Shown piece by piece: positions 1 to 8,265 of a stretch of 28,769 nt of DNA (positions are counted from its first letter, which is position 1; every line of letters begins with the position of its first letter). The DNA is from CAYLJJ01 sp964384025. Lineage in GTDB: Bacteria > Myxococcota_A > Bradymonadia > UBA7976 > UBA1532. The stretch spans positions 1 to 28,769 of the forward strand of contig CAYLJJ010000088.1 of the NCBI GenBank assembly GCA_964384025.1, given 5' to 3'. Made by a program: the position numbers and the translations under genes. The notes under the pieces are model-generated. The model was given only the letters and a program-made list of their open reading frames with translations. It was not told the origin of the DNA and did not search any database.

Positions 1-225
1 AGCGCCTCCACCGGCGTTGCCTGCAGCGCCTCCGCCTGCTTCACCACCTCCTGCAACGGCGGCTTCACCGCCTCCGCCAGCTTCACCGCCTCCACCGGCA
101 ACGGCAGCTTCACCGCCACCTGCAGCAGCGAAGCTGGAATCGGTTTGGGTGTTGGAGTGGTCATCATCATCATCACAAGCCCATAAGAGCGCGAGGGGTA
201 GGAGCAGAAACGGTAGGATTCGCAT
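1..225 (-). CDS. Gly-rich lipoprotein, partial (runs off left edge)
   Basis: N-terminal 75 codons of a minus-strand gene whose 3' end lies outside the window. It starts with ATG at 225. The first 17 residues form a lipoprotein signal peptide (MRIL, then a Leu-rich core, lipobox LLWAC, Cys17). Five Asp residues follow the Cys at once, then a short Ser/Thr stretch and a low-complexity body of GGGEA, GGGGEA and AAVAGGG units, which reads as tandem repeats in the DNA. I infer a secreted, lipid-anchored envelope protein whose Gly/Ala region is a spacer or stalk; the functional part is not visible. The N-terminus resembles that of the lipoprotein starting at 9634, which also has Asp residues right after the Cys. 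The signal peptide is convincing, but the product beyond it is unknown. Confidence 0.75.
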   Translation of the reverse strand, partial: MRILPFLLLPLALLWACDDDDDHSNTQTDSSFAAAGGGEAAVAGGGGEAGGGGEAAVAGGGEAGGGAAGNAGGGA

Positions 226-319
226 GGGATTTTCCGAAGCATCAGGATTGGAGATAACCTCAAAGAGATACTCCAGAGGATTGGGGCTCATCAAGTTGCT
301 CGATAATGAAAATTTCAAC

Positions 320-340
320 CGAGAGCCACAGAATCTCTCG
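320..340 (-). terminator. Possible weak terminator after the sigma-factor gene
   Basis: Just past the sigma-factor stop, CGAGAG and CTCTCG form a 6-bp stem with a 9-base loop. Read on the minus strand it is followed by an imperfect T-rich stretch (TTGAAATTTTC). It lies between the sigma gene and the lipoprotein at 225. The stem is short and the T run is broken, so this is only a candidate. Confidence 0.25.
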
Positions 341-342
341 CT

Positions 343-1734
343 CTAGGAGGCTTCTACCAGGTGCCGCCTTAGATCGGAGATGCCATGAGCGACGCGCATT
401 TTACGAAGAGCTTGGGCCTCGATCTGGCGAATACGCTCTCGGGTCAGGTGAAACACCTCGCCGACCTCCTCCAGGGTGTGATCGCTGCGCACTCCAATCC
501 CAAAACGCAGGCGCAGGATCCCCGCCTCTCGCGCTGTGAGGGTTTCATCTAGAGCACGCCCTGTGCGCTCTCCTAAGAGACGCTCTCGGGCGCACTCTTC
601 TAAAGGCTGGGCTTCAGGATCTGGAAGAAAGTCCTGCAGTTCAGCCTCATCTTCTCCCACTGGAGTAGAGAGAGAGACTGGAGCCCGCGCGACCTCTAGG
701 GCTCGCTTGACCTGCTCTTCGCTGATGTTGAGGAGAGCGGAGATCTCCAGTGAAGAGGGGGGCTTGGCTGACTTTGCTTCCAGGGCGCGTCTGGCTTTCC
801 CGATCCGGTTGATCAGATCCACCATATGAACAGGGATGCGGATGGTTCGCCCCTGGTCGGCCAGAGAGCGAGAGATCGCTTGGCGAATCCACCAAGTGGC
901 GTAGGTGCTGAACTTATAACCCCTGCGGTGATCAAACTTCTCTACAGCGCGCATCAGACCGATGCTGCCCTCCTGGATAAGATCCAGGAAGTTGCCTCGG
1001 TGGTTAAAGCGCCGAGCGATGCTCACCACCAAGCGCAGGTTGGCCTGGATCATATGATGTCGAGCCCGCTCAAGTCGCCTTCGATGAGCTTGAAGTGTTG
1101 TGGCGATCTCTAGAAGCCTCGAAGCCTCACAGCCCATCTGATTCTCTTGCTCTCCGATCCCTCGCTGGGCCTTTTGATAGGTGCTGCGTAGAGCGCTCCA
1201 AGAGGCTGCACAGAGCCCCGCCTCCGGTTGAGGTCCTTTGGCTTGGCTCAGCTCCTCGCAGCCCGTCATCACTTGACACTCGGAGATCAATGCTCGGTGG
1301 TCCTGGATCAGCTGAGCCCCACAGATGATTCGATCCGCCAACTCATCCATCAGACTCCAACAGATCCCCATCCTTGCTACAAGGTCCAGAAGCGCCCTGT
1401 CTACCTGGGCTCCATTGAGCCTGCGCTTTGCCAGCCTACGGAGGCTCGCGGCCTGTCGGCTCAGACGCTTTAGGCGCTCCTCATTTTGCTCTCCCTCTCC
1501 CAAAATATCTCGTAGGCTGCGCTTTCGATCTCGGATGTTGGTAGGCAAATCACCCAGAATTCTCAAGCTGTATCCGGTGGCCAAGACCTGTATGCGGATC
1601 GCCTCTCGGGCGGACTCCATCCTCTTGGCCAGCTCAACCTCCTCCTCACGATTAAGCAGAGGGGTTTGGCCGATGTCGCTTAGGTAGGCTTGAGTTGGAT
1701 CACGCTCTTCTGTTAAAAGTGTCGCCTTGCGCAC
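343..1734 (-). CDS. RNA polymerase sigma-70 factor, RpoD family (group 1/2 type)
   Basis: Primary-like sigma factor that would direct RNA polymerase core to promoters. It opens with a region 1.2 motif (DPTQAYLSDIG, then LLNREEEVELAKRM). A non-conserved spacer of roughly 150 residues follows. Region 2 is textbook: NLRLVVSIARRF, then LDLIQEG, GLMRAVEKFD, GYKFSTYATWWIRQAI and TIRIPVHM. Region 3 and region 4 follow (FGIG, HTLEEVG, then the helix-turn-helix TRERIRQIEAQALRKMR). Region 1.1 is absent, so it may be a group 2 alternative factor rather than the essential RpoD. I chose the GTG at 1734 because GGAGG sits 8 bases upstream; an in-frame TTG at 1770 lacks such a site and would add 12 residues. 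The spacer is Cys- and Arg-containing and unusual for the family. Confidence 0.93.
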   Translation of the reverse strand: MRKATLLTEERDPTQAYLSDIGQTPLLNREEEVELAKRMESAREAIRIQVLATGYSLRILGDLPTNIRDRKRSLRDILGEGEQNEERLKRLSRQAASLRRLAKRRLNGAQVDRALLDLVARMGICWSLMDELADRIICGAQLIQDHRALISECQVMTGCEELSQAKGPQPEAGLCAASWSALRSTYQKAQRGIGEQENQMGCEASRLLEIATTLQAHRRRLERARHHMIQANLRLVVSIARRFNHRGNFLDLIQEGSIGLMRAVEKFDHRRGYKFSTYATWWIRQAISRSLADQGRTIRIPVHMVDLINRIGKARRALEAKSAKPPSSLEISALLNISEEQVKRALEVARAPVSLSTPVGEDEAELQDFLPDPEAQPLEECARERLLGERTGRALDETLTAREAGILRLRFGIGVRSDHTLEEVGEVFHLTRERIRQIEAQALRKMRVAHGISDLRRHLVEAS

Positions 1735-1794
1735 TCTATCTCCCTCCAGATTTTGAGATAGAAGCCGCAAATGCAGTCTGTATGCCAGAAAAAA

Positions 1795-1826
1795 GATCTT
1801 AAGGATCTTAAGGAGATCTCAGATCT
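1795..1826. promoter_or_regulatory. GATC-rich direct repeats upstream of the sigma gene
   Basis: Two head-to-tail copies of GATCTTAAG (1795-1803 and 1804-1812) are followed by the palindrome GAGATCTC (1813-1820) and another AGATCT (1821-1826). They lie about 60-90 bases upstream of the GTG start of the sigma gene, where a promoter or 5' leader is expected. The repeats could be a regulator binding site; no known operator is recognised. Confidence 0.35.
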
Positions 1827-1839
1827 TATCTCTGATACT

Positions 1840-1855
1840 CTGACTTTTGAGTCAG
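1840..1855. promoter_or_regulatory. Perfect inverted repeat upstream of the sigma gene
   Basis: CTGACT-TTTG-AGTCAG is a perfect 6-bp inverted repeat with a 4-base spacer, about 105 bases before the sigma-factor start. No T run follows on either strand, so a terminator is unlikely. An operator or a leader hairpin is possible. I could not find a convincing -35/-10 pair around it. Confidence 0.3.
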
Positions 1856-1966
1856 GGTAGGACTACGCCAGCTCTGAGATCTGCTTTTGTTTGAGTCCCT
1901 GGAATGGAAACTCTGCCATAGAGATCATGCTCTGATCGTATTGTCAGGTTGTGAAAGCAGGTTTAC

Positions 1967-4900
1967 TTAAAGTTGCTCCAAATCTTCTGAGTCCTTGCGC
2001 TGCCGGATGATACCAAAGCGGGCGTTGACTTCTACCCAGGGAAAGAGATGGCGATCCTTGGGAGAATCATAGACGGCGCGCTCTCGATCTCGGGAGGTGC
2101 AAACAAAATCAACCCCCTTGAGGAGGGGGGACCAGTGATGAGCATTTTGGGGCAGGGAGCCCAGATCACAGCGCTCCAAAGCGTTTAGACTCTCATGTTT
2201 AAGAAGGATGGAGTGTCCATGGGAGTGCTCCAGGATGATCTGAGTGTCGTTGGGGGCGTCCATCACCTGCTTCTGAAAAACATGATAGAGCCACTCCAGG
2301 GCCTCGGGCAGGATCTGTTCATTGACAACTCCACGCACCGAAGAGGAGGGGACGTGAGAGAGAAACTGTCCGTCCCGATGAAGCGGTAAGATCCCCTCAT
2401 GGGATATAGAGTCCATGCTCCCCAAAATGCGCAAGAGTGGTCTGGAGTCCAAGAGGGCAAAGATCACTTTATGAGCGCTCTTGATCACCGACTGAGAGAA
2501 GACAGCTTGGTAGTGCTTAAGGAAGATCTCTCCATCTACCATGGCACGGAGCAGCTTGAGGTTGCCACAAGATCCATGGGCTGAGCCGTTAAAGGCGCTG
2601 AAGAGGAAGTTGCGACAGCGGAGGCCCTCCAAGAGGCGCTGCTGCTCTGGAGTGCCTCCTCGGAGACGGGATTCCGCCATCAGGATGTTGGCGCAACCCT
2701 GGCTGTATCCTACAAGACCGTAGGCTCCCTCCACCTGACGGATCGCCTCCTCAATGCGCTCGGCGTTGTACTCCAGGGTCTCTGCAGTAGCGGTGTCAGC
2801 ACGGATCAGCTTTACCTCATGAATCTCAGCGAGGCGGCGAAAGGCGTCCTCCAATTCAGCGCCCTGGGCGCCGTCGGTGATCACCCCCATGGCGCTGACT
2901 ATGCTGAAGTCATAGGCCCCTGGTGGGGGCTCAAGGAGCAAGCGCACCAGAGGGGTGTTCAGCAAACGTTGCTGATCCTCGAGATCATAATAGAGGCAGC
3001 GGATCACCGCCTCTAAGAGAGCCTGCTCTCCCTCAAAGTGGTCGCGTCCACTCCAGATATGAAGCCAAGGGCGTACTCGATCAACCCCCTCTTGGTAGTT
3101 GTGGACTACAGAGCGGATCACCAGGGCCTCGTGATTGAGAGCCCAAAACTTTCGGAACCAGCCCCGCTGGAAGGCTTGAGGAGCCTCTCGTAAGAGCACC
3201 GCGCAGGTCTCAAAAGCGGTCTGCCAAGCCGCCTTTGCCTCCTCCATCGGCCCCTCTCCCCTCTCAAAGTCACAGCGCTCGCTGATCTCTTCAGCGGTTT
3301 GGATCGCGCGCCTCGCTAAAACCTCTAGGCTCAAAGCCTGCTCTGTGATGAGCGCTGCGCTGGTGGGGTGTCTGTGGATGTTGAGGTGCTGGATCATCGC
3401 TTGATAGGGCTCGGAGCGTTGTAGGATATACTCAGCGGTCCCCATCAGCGCCTTGTAATAGCTCTCTCGAGCCCAGCGTCCCCCCGCGAGGTACTCCTCT
3501 TGCCGAGGGATCGAGGTCTCCAGGCCCTCAGAGAGCAGCTTGACCAAGTCCAAAGGCGCCTTGATATGTACTTGGTCCTGATCCAGAAAGGCCATCAGCA
3601 CCCCTGTGAGGACACGAGGGCTGTTCAGGCTCAGCTCAGCGAAGACCCCTACAAAGAACTCCTTGGGTTGGAGTTGGAGATAGTCCATCAACATCCGCTG
3701 ATTGATCTGCACACTGCGATCATGGCGCCATGAAGCCAGCCCCGCCTGAAGCAGGATGGCTACATCCGCAGGCCCCAGCAGCCCGCCCAACTCTGGATCT
3801 CTGGGACCCTCCAGTAGATCGGAGAGGAAGAAGGAGATCGCGATCGCCTGGGGCGCAAAGCCGAAGCCTCCATAGCCCTCATGGATGCCTCTGAGGCGCT
3901 GCTTAATCGCCCTCACATAGCGGAGTCGCTCCTCATCCCCCTCTGCTAAACGCCCCGCGTTCATCTTCAAGAGGGCCTCCAACATCTCTAGATGAAGGTA
4001 GGGAGCCAAGGAGGCGAGGCGTTGAGAGAGCTGCCTGGGGAGTGGCCCCTCGCGCCCAAAGGCTGCATAGATCTCCCCCGCGCTGGGGAAGCGCTCTTTG
4101 AGCCCTTGATACTCTGGCCTCTCTAGGAGAGGGAGGCTCTCTTGGCGCTTGAGCGGGGCGAGAGGGCTCATCGGAGAGAGCACTCGATCCAACCAGCGCA
4201 GTACTCTATCCAACTCATAGCGGAGGTTGTGTTGAGGGAAGATCTCATCGATGATCTGCTCTACCATCCTCCAGTTCAGACCCTGAGCCTCTGTAACCCC
4301 CTGGATCAGCTCTGCGAGGCGGGGCTTAAGTTGGAGATCATCAGAGAGAACACGACTGAAGACCTGAGCCATACGCTCCCGAGGGATGATATCTCCTGAG
4401 ACCTCGATCTTCTCCTCATCTAAAATCTGCTTAAAACGCAGAGCCGCTTCAACCCCTAAGCGCAGCCACTTGCTCAGGGGCGCTGAGAAGCTGCTCAGCA
4501 TCTGCCAGAGGGGGGCGAGGCGGGTCTGGTTCTCCAGCAGTCCAACCCAGCGCTCCAGCTCCTGCTGGGGTTTAAGCAGAGCTTTGAGCAGCTCTCCCTC
4601 TTTCAATCCTCCCAGAGGCTCCAGCAGCCGCAGGCCACCCTCTGGAGAGATTTGAACGCGCAACGCCCCTCTGCGTAGGGCACCCAGTTCCAACTCTAGG
4701 CGCAGCTCAGGCGCCTCGAAGTGGAGCAGCGCCCTGTCCAGCTCCCAATCCAGATCCAACTCCATGCGCCCCAGACCTGAGGTGGAGAGTTGCCCCTCTC
4801 TAAAATGGAGGTTGAGCTTACCGCCTTTGGCTAAACTCCAACGCCGCCCGTCCAGTCGAGCCTGAACCTGGGAGAGTTGAAGCTGCCCACTGCTCCCTTG

Positions 4901-6472
4901 AGCGTCGAAGAGAAAGCAGGAGTCACTCTCAGGGCTGATCTTAAATTGAGCCTCAAACTGAGTCTGAACTTCTGCTGTGACTTGAAGTCGTCCAGTCTCC
5001 AAGCCCAGCTCAGGGAGCAGCGGGAGTGGAAACTCAGCACCCAATTTACCCCCCCCTTGCCCTGAAAACTCGAGGAGATGGTTGCTCCCTTCACGCCTGA
5101 GGTGACCCTGAAAACTCAAGCTCTGCCTTTCCAGATCGAACCCTTCTGAGAGCTGAACTCTCTCTAAGCAGCCCTCTCCCGCGAACTCTAGATCAAGGGT
5201 CTCAAGATGCAGAGTCTGTCGCGCTAGGTCCAAGGCCAGGGCAACTTCTCCACTGAGGCGTAGATCCTTGAGCAGGCTGCTCAGCTCATCTTCACCGAGA
5301 GCGAGGGGGTGAGAGAGACGAGTCCAGGCGCGGATGTTCTCTAGAGTAGAGCCCTCCCTCAGCCGTAACTTCAGAGAGAGGCTGGTGTGGGTCAAGGGTT
5401 GAGAGGAGAAGCGAAAGCCCCCGTCAAAGCCGCCGATCAGATCAAGCAGCTCCTCTCTGAGCCCCTCTCCTTGAAGATCAACACGCAGGCGCCCTTGCCC
5501 CACCGCGAGCTGGAGCCCCTCTCCTTCAAAGCGAAGATGATCACCCTCATGGCCCCCTGAGAAGCTCCCCTTGAGGGTCAGCTCTTGGGGGGGCTCCGCC
5601 TCAGTCTCCCAGCGCCCTCGGTGGAAGGTATTCGCGCGAAGGTGAAGCGCGGGGACGCGACCTGAGGCGCGCAGATAGCCCTTGAACTCACCCAGGATCC
5701 CCAACAGGGCACGGGAGAGATTCAACTGAGTGATCTGGGTAATAAGCAGCTCTGCCGAGGCCAGCGGACCCTCTTTTAGAGAGCAGAGGGGATCCGCATG
5801 GAGGCTGGGCAGGATGCTTCGAGGCAAGGTCAACTCTCGAAAAGGCAGTGAGATTCGCTCGGAGAGGATGATCTCTCCAGAGAAGGAGAAGCGGAGCTGC
5901 CAACGCCCTTCGATCCAGCGAGGGCGAGCGCTGAAGCTTTGCAGCTTGATCCCCCCCGACCAAGCGTCCAGCAACTCTCTAGAGCCGCTGAGGAGCTGGC
6001 GTAGGTTGGGGAGCTGCTTCTCCAAGAGCTTCTTAAGCCCCACCCTGGAGTTCAGAGAGTGCAGGTGTTTCAGCGCCCCCCGTGTGAGCGCTTGAAGTTG
6101 ATGATCTCGAAAGCTTCTCTGGACCTCGGTCAAGGTCGCCAAGATGTTCTGAAACCAGATCCCCTCGCTAAACTCCCCATCCAGCTGAGTGATCACTGGA
6201 GTTGAGGTCCTGGAGTGGGGCGGGGCTCCAAAGCGCAAACGCAGCTTAAGTTGACTCTCCGCTGCGATCTCCAGGATGGCCTTCGGACCATCGGAGAGGG
6301 GCAGCTTATGGCGCCCCTCTCTGAGTTGAACCTGAAGTTCAAGGAAGGCGGTCTTAAAGAGCTGAAGGCTGCCCTCCAGGGAGATTGTAGGGCGCGCAGG
6401 CAGACTGAGGGGTTGAAAGCCCTCTTTGGGTAGAGGAGAGCGCTTGAGTTCGACGACGATCTGGGACTCCAT
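1967..6472 (-). CDS. Giant protein: beta-rich front half fused to an alpha/beta-hydrolase-like domain
   Basis: A 1501-residue protein starting with ATG at 6472; I do not recognise it as a named family. Roughly residues 1-600 consist of alternating hydrophobic/polar stretches rich in Leu, Arg, Glu and Gly (many LxLxLxLEG-type strands). This pattern resembles AsmA/TamB-like lipid-groove proteins, yet no signal peptide or N-terminal membrane segment is seen. The middle (about 600-1200) is helical. The last 300 residues look like an alpha/beta hydrolase: an SAMGVITDG strand-loop, then the nucleophile elbow GYSQG with Ser1257, then a possible catalytic His in the LEHSHGHS segment. It may act on lipids or acyl chains, but that is inference. 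The gene is divergent from the UbiB-type kinase with 125 bases between the starts. A 232-base spacer separates its stop from the sigma gene on the same strand. Confidence 0.85.
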   Translation of the reverse strand: MESQIVVELKRSPLPKEGFQPLSLPARPTISLEGSLQLFKTAFLELQVQLREGRHKLPLSDGPKAILEIAAESQLKLRLRFGAPPHSRTSTPVITQLDGEFSEGIWFQNILATLTEVQRSFRDHQLQALTRGALKHLHSLNSRVGLKKLLEKQLPNLRQLLSGSRELLDAWSGGIKLQSFSARPRWIEGRWQLRFSFSGEIILSERISLPFRELTLPRSILPSLHADPLCSLKEGPLASAELLITQITQLNLSRALLGILGEFKGYLRASGRVPALHLRANTFHRGRWETEAEPPQELTLKGSFSGGHEGDHLRFEGEGLQLAVGQGRLRVDLQGEGLREELLDLIGGFDGGFRFSSQPLTHTSLSLKLRLREGSTLENIRAWTRLSHPLALGEDELSSLLKDLRLSGEVALALDLARQTLHLETLDLEFAGEGCLERVQLSEGFDLERQSLSFQGHLRREGSNHLLEFSGQGGGKLGAEFPLPLLPELGLETGRLQVTAEVQTQFEAQFKISPESDSCFLFDAQGSSGQLQLSQVQARLDGRRWSLAKGGKLNLHFREGQLSTSGLGRMELDLDWELDRALLHFEAPELRLELELGALRRGALRVQISPEGGLRLLEPLGGLKEGELLKALLKPQQELERWVGLLENQTRLAPLWQMLSSFSAPLSKWLRLGVEAALRFKQILDEEKIEVSGDIIPRERMAQVFSRVLSDDLQLKPRLAELIQGVTEAQGLNWRMVEQIIDEIFPQHNLRYELDRVLRWLDRVLSPMSPLAPLKRQESLPLLERPEYQGLKERFPSAGEIYAAFGREGPLPRQLSQRLASLAPYLHLEMLEALLKMNAGRLAEGDEERLRYVRAIKQRLRGIHEGYGGFGFAPQAIAISFFLSDLLEGPRDPELGGLLGPADVAILLQAGLASWRHDRSVQINQRMLMDYLQLQPKEFFVGVFAELSLNSPRVLTGVLMAFLDQDQVHIKAPLDLVKLLSEGLETSIPRQEEYLAGGRWARESYYKALMGTAEYILQRSEPYQAMIQHLNIHRHPTSAALITEQALSLEVLARRAIQTAEEISERCDFERGEGPMEEAKAAWQTAFETCAVLLREAPQAFQRGWFRKFWALNHEALVIRSVVHNYQEGVDRVRPWLHIWSGRDHFEGEQALLEAVIRCLYYDLEDQQRLLNTPLVRLLLEPPPGAYDFSIVSAMGVITDGAQGAELEDAFRRLAEIHEVKLIRADTATAETLEYNAERIEEAIRQVEGAYGLVGYSQGCANILMAESRLRGGTPEQQRLLEGLRCRNFLFSAFNGSAHGSCGNLKLLRAMVDGEIFLKHYQAVFSQSVIKSAHKVIFALLDSRPLLRILGSMDSISHEGILPLHRDGQFLSHVPSSSVRGVVNEQILPEALEWLYHVFQKQVMDAPNDTQIILEHSHGHSILLKHESLNALERCDLGSLPQNAHHWSPLLKGVDFVCTSRDRERAVYDSPKDRHLFPWVEVNARFGIIRQRKDSEDLEQL

Positions 6473-6597
6473 GTTGGCTCTGCCTCCTCAACAAAGGTGG
6501 ACCGGTTTCCGAGCAGGCAGTCTCGACTTCCAGGCGGAAGCCATCAATGGAATTTTGAGTTTGCTGCCTTTTCCCTGTTCCTGCTTCAAAATGACTC

Positions 6598-8265
6598 ATG
6601 CTCCGTTTCGCAATCCAAGACCTCAAGAGGCTCCGTCAGATCGCCAAGATCCTCAGCCGTCATGGCTTCTCTCGCCTAGCTGCGCTGCTTCGTGGAGATG
6701 GACCTGAGCTGAATTTAGAGCCTCACCATATCCGAGAAGCTCGAACCTTAAGCGCACCTCAACGCCTACGAGCACTCCTCCAAGATCTGGGACCCACCTT
6801 TATCAAGTTGGGGCAGATCCTATCTACCCGCCCAGATCTGGTCCCTCTGCTCTACACTCAAGAGCTATCCAAGCTCCAAGATCGGGTCGAAGCTCTGCCT
6901 TTTGTTGAGATCCGCGCCCACTTAGAGGCGGGTTGGCAAGCCCCTGTAGAGACCCATATGGATGAGCTGGACCCTGAGCCTCTGGGCACCGCGAGTATCG
7001 CTCAGGTCCACCGAGGCCGCCTTGTGGATGGCCGAGAGGTGGTGGTCAAGGTTCAGCGTCCCGACATCGATTGGACCGTACGCGCAGATCTGAACCTGCT
7101 CCGCACGCTGGCGAAGCTTCTGGACGCCACCGTAGAGGAGGCCGCTCTCTACCGCCCCACCGAGTTGGTGGATGCTTTTGAGGTGGCCCTCTTGGATGAG
7201 CTGGATTTCTGTATTGAGGCCCGCAACGCCCGCGCCATCGCTGCTAACTTCGAGGGAGATGAGCGGGTGCTCATCCCTGCCACCATCGATGAGCTTTCTT
7301 GCCAGAAGATCTTGGTCTTAGAGTATATGGAGGGGGTCAAGATCACCCAGATGGGTCCTGAGCATGATCAGGAGGCGATCTTGATGACCCTCTTGGATAT
7401 CCTCTTTCAGATGGGCTTTGTAGATGGTCTCTTTCACGCTGATCCTCATCCTGGCAATGTGATGGTCAGCCCCGATGGCCGCATCTGCTTGCTGGACTTT
7501 GGTTTGGTTGGACGGCTCACCTCTAACATGCAGCATAAACTGATGCAGCTGATCTTAGCGATGGTGATGCGGGATGCAGAGATGGTCGCGCGACTGATGC
7601 TGCGCCTGGGGCGCCCTATCGATCGCATCACTCTGGGGGATTTCCGTGATCATATCGCCGATCTGATGAACCGCTTTTTGGCTCGGCGTCTAGATGAAGT
7701 CGACGCCGCCGGGCTCACCAGCGCTCTGATCGACACCGCCCACCATTTTCGAATTCGCACGGTGCCTGCTTACGCTCTCCTAGGCAAAGCCTCAGCAACT
7801 CTTGAGGGTATCGTTCGGCAGATCAAGCCCGATCTGGATATCAGTGGAGCGCTCCTGCCCTTTGTGCAGCATCTGATGATGGAACGCTATAGCCCCAAGG
7901 CTCTCAAGGGAATGGCGCTGCGAGCGGGCGTAGGCGTGCTGGATGCAGCTCAGGAGCTGCCCCTTATCGCTTACCAGCTCCTTGATGATCTTGAAGCAGG
8001 GCGAATGACCCTGAGGGCCTCACATCCTGAGCTTGATCGCCTGGGGCGCAGCTTTACGGAGCTGGGCTTGGATCTCTTCTTGGGGCTGGTCACCTTGGGG
8101 CTGATCGGAGGGAGTTTCCTACATGCCGCGATGGATGGCCCCTGGGTCAAGGAGGGGCTTCAGGGCAGCGCTGTGCTGATCCTCTGGGTCCTGCTTAGAC
8201 ACCTTAAACGTACTCGCATTAAGAAGCTGAGCATCAAGGGGCTACGGCGCTGGTTGCGCAGATAG
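6598..8265 (+). CDS. ubiB: UbiB/AarF (ABC1) family atypical protein kinase-like ATPase
   Basis: A 555-residue member of the ABC1/ADCK/UbiB family, which supports ubiquinone or other isoprenoid-lipid metabolism through ATPase activity at the inner membrane. Family marks are in order: the KxGQ motif in FIKLGQ (Lys70-Gln73), the Ala-rich loop replacing the P-loop in TASIAQVH (131-138), the VVKVQRP lysine (Lys151), LDELDF with a downstream catalytic-lobe Glu, and HADPHPGN (His280 to Asn287). The metal-binding DFG is at Asp300 (LLDFG). Two hydrophobic helices near the C-terminus (about 480-530) match the usual membrane anchor. Length is typical. No strong ribosome-binding site precedes the ATG, but the N-terminus fits the family. 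The 3' end overlaps the convergent Cys-rich lipoprotein gene by 24 bases. The symbol follows the family; the exact quinone role is not proven here. Confidence 0.93.
   Translation: MLRFAIQDLKRLRQIAKILSRHGFSRLAALLRGDGPELNLEPHHIREARTLSAPQRLRALLQDLGPTFIKLGQILSTRPDLVPLLYTQELSKLQDRVEALPFVEIRAHLEAGWQAPVETHMDELDPEPLGTASIAQVHRGRLVDGREVVVKVQRPDIDWTVRADLNLLRTLAKLLDATVEEAALYRPTELVDAFEVALLDELDFCIEARNARAIAANFEGDERVLIPATIDELSCQKILVLEYMEGVKITQMGPEHDQEAILMTLLDILFQMGFVDGLFHADPHPGNVMVSPDGRICLLDFGLVGRLTSNMQHKLMQLILAMVMRDAEMVARLMLRLGRPIDRITLGDFRDHIADLMNRFLARRLDEVDAAGLTSALIDTAHHFRIRTVPAYALLGKASATLEGIVRQIKPDLDISGALLPFVQHLMMERYSPKALKGMALRAGVGVLDAAQELPLIAYQLLDDLEAGRMTLRASHPELDRLGRSFTELGLDLFLGLVTLGLIGGSFLHAAMDGPWVKEGLQGSAVLILWVLLRHLKRTRIKKLSIKGLRRWLRR

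Noticed and set aside
17..346. Pro/Ala-rich plus-strand frame at the left edge
   Set aside because: The minus strand of the same bases encodes a clear lipoprotein signal peptide and Gly-rich body, which explains the repeats.
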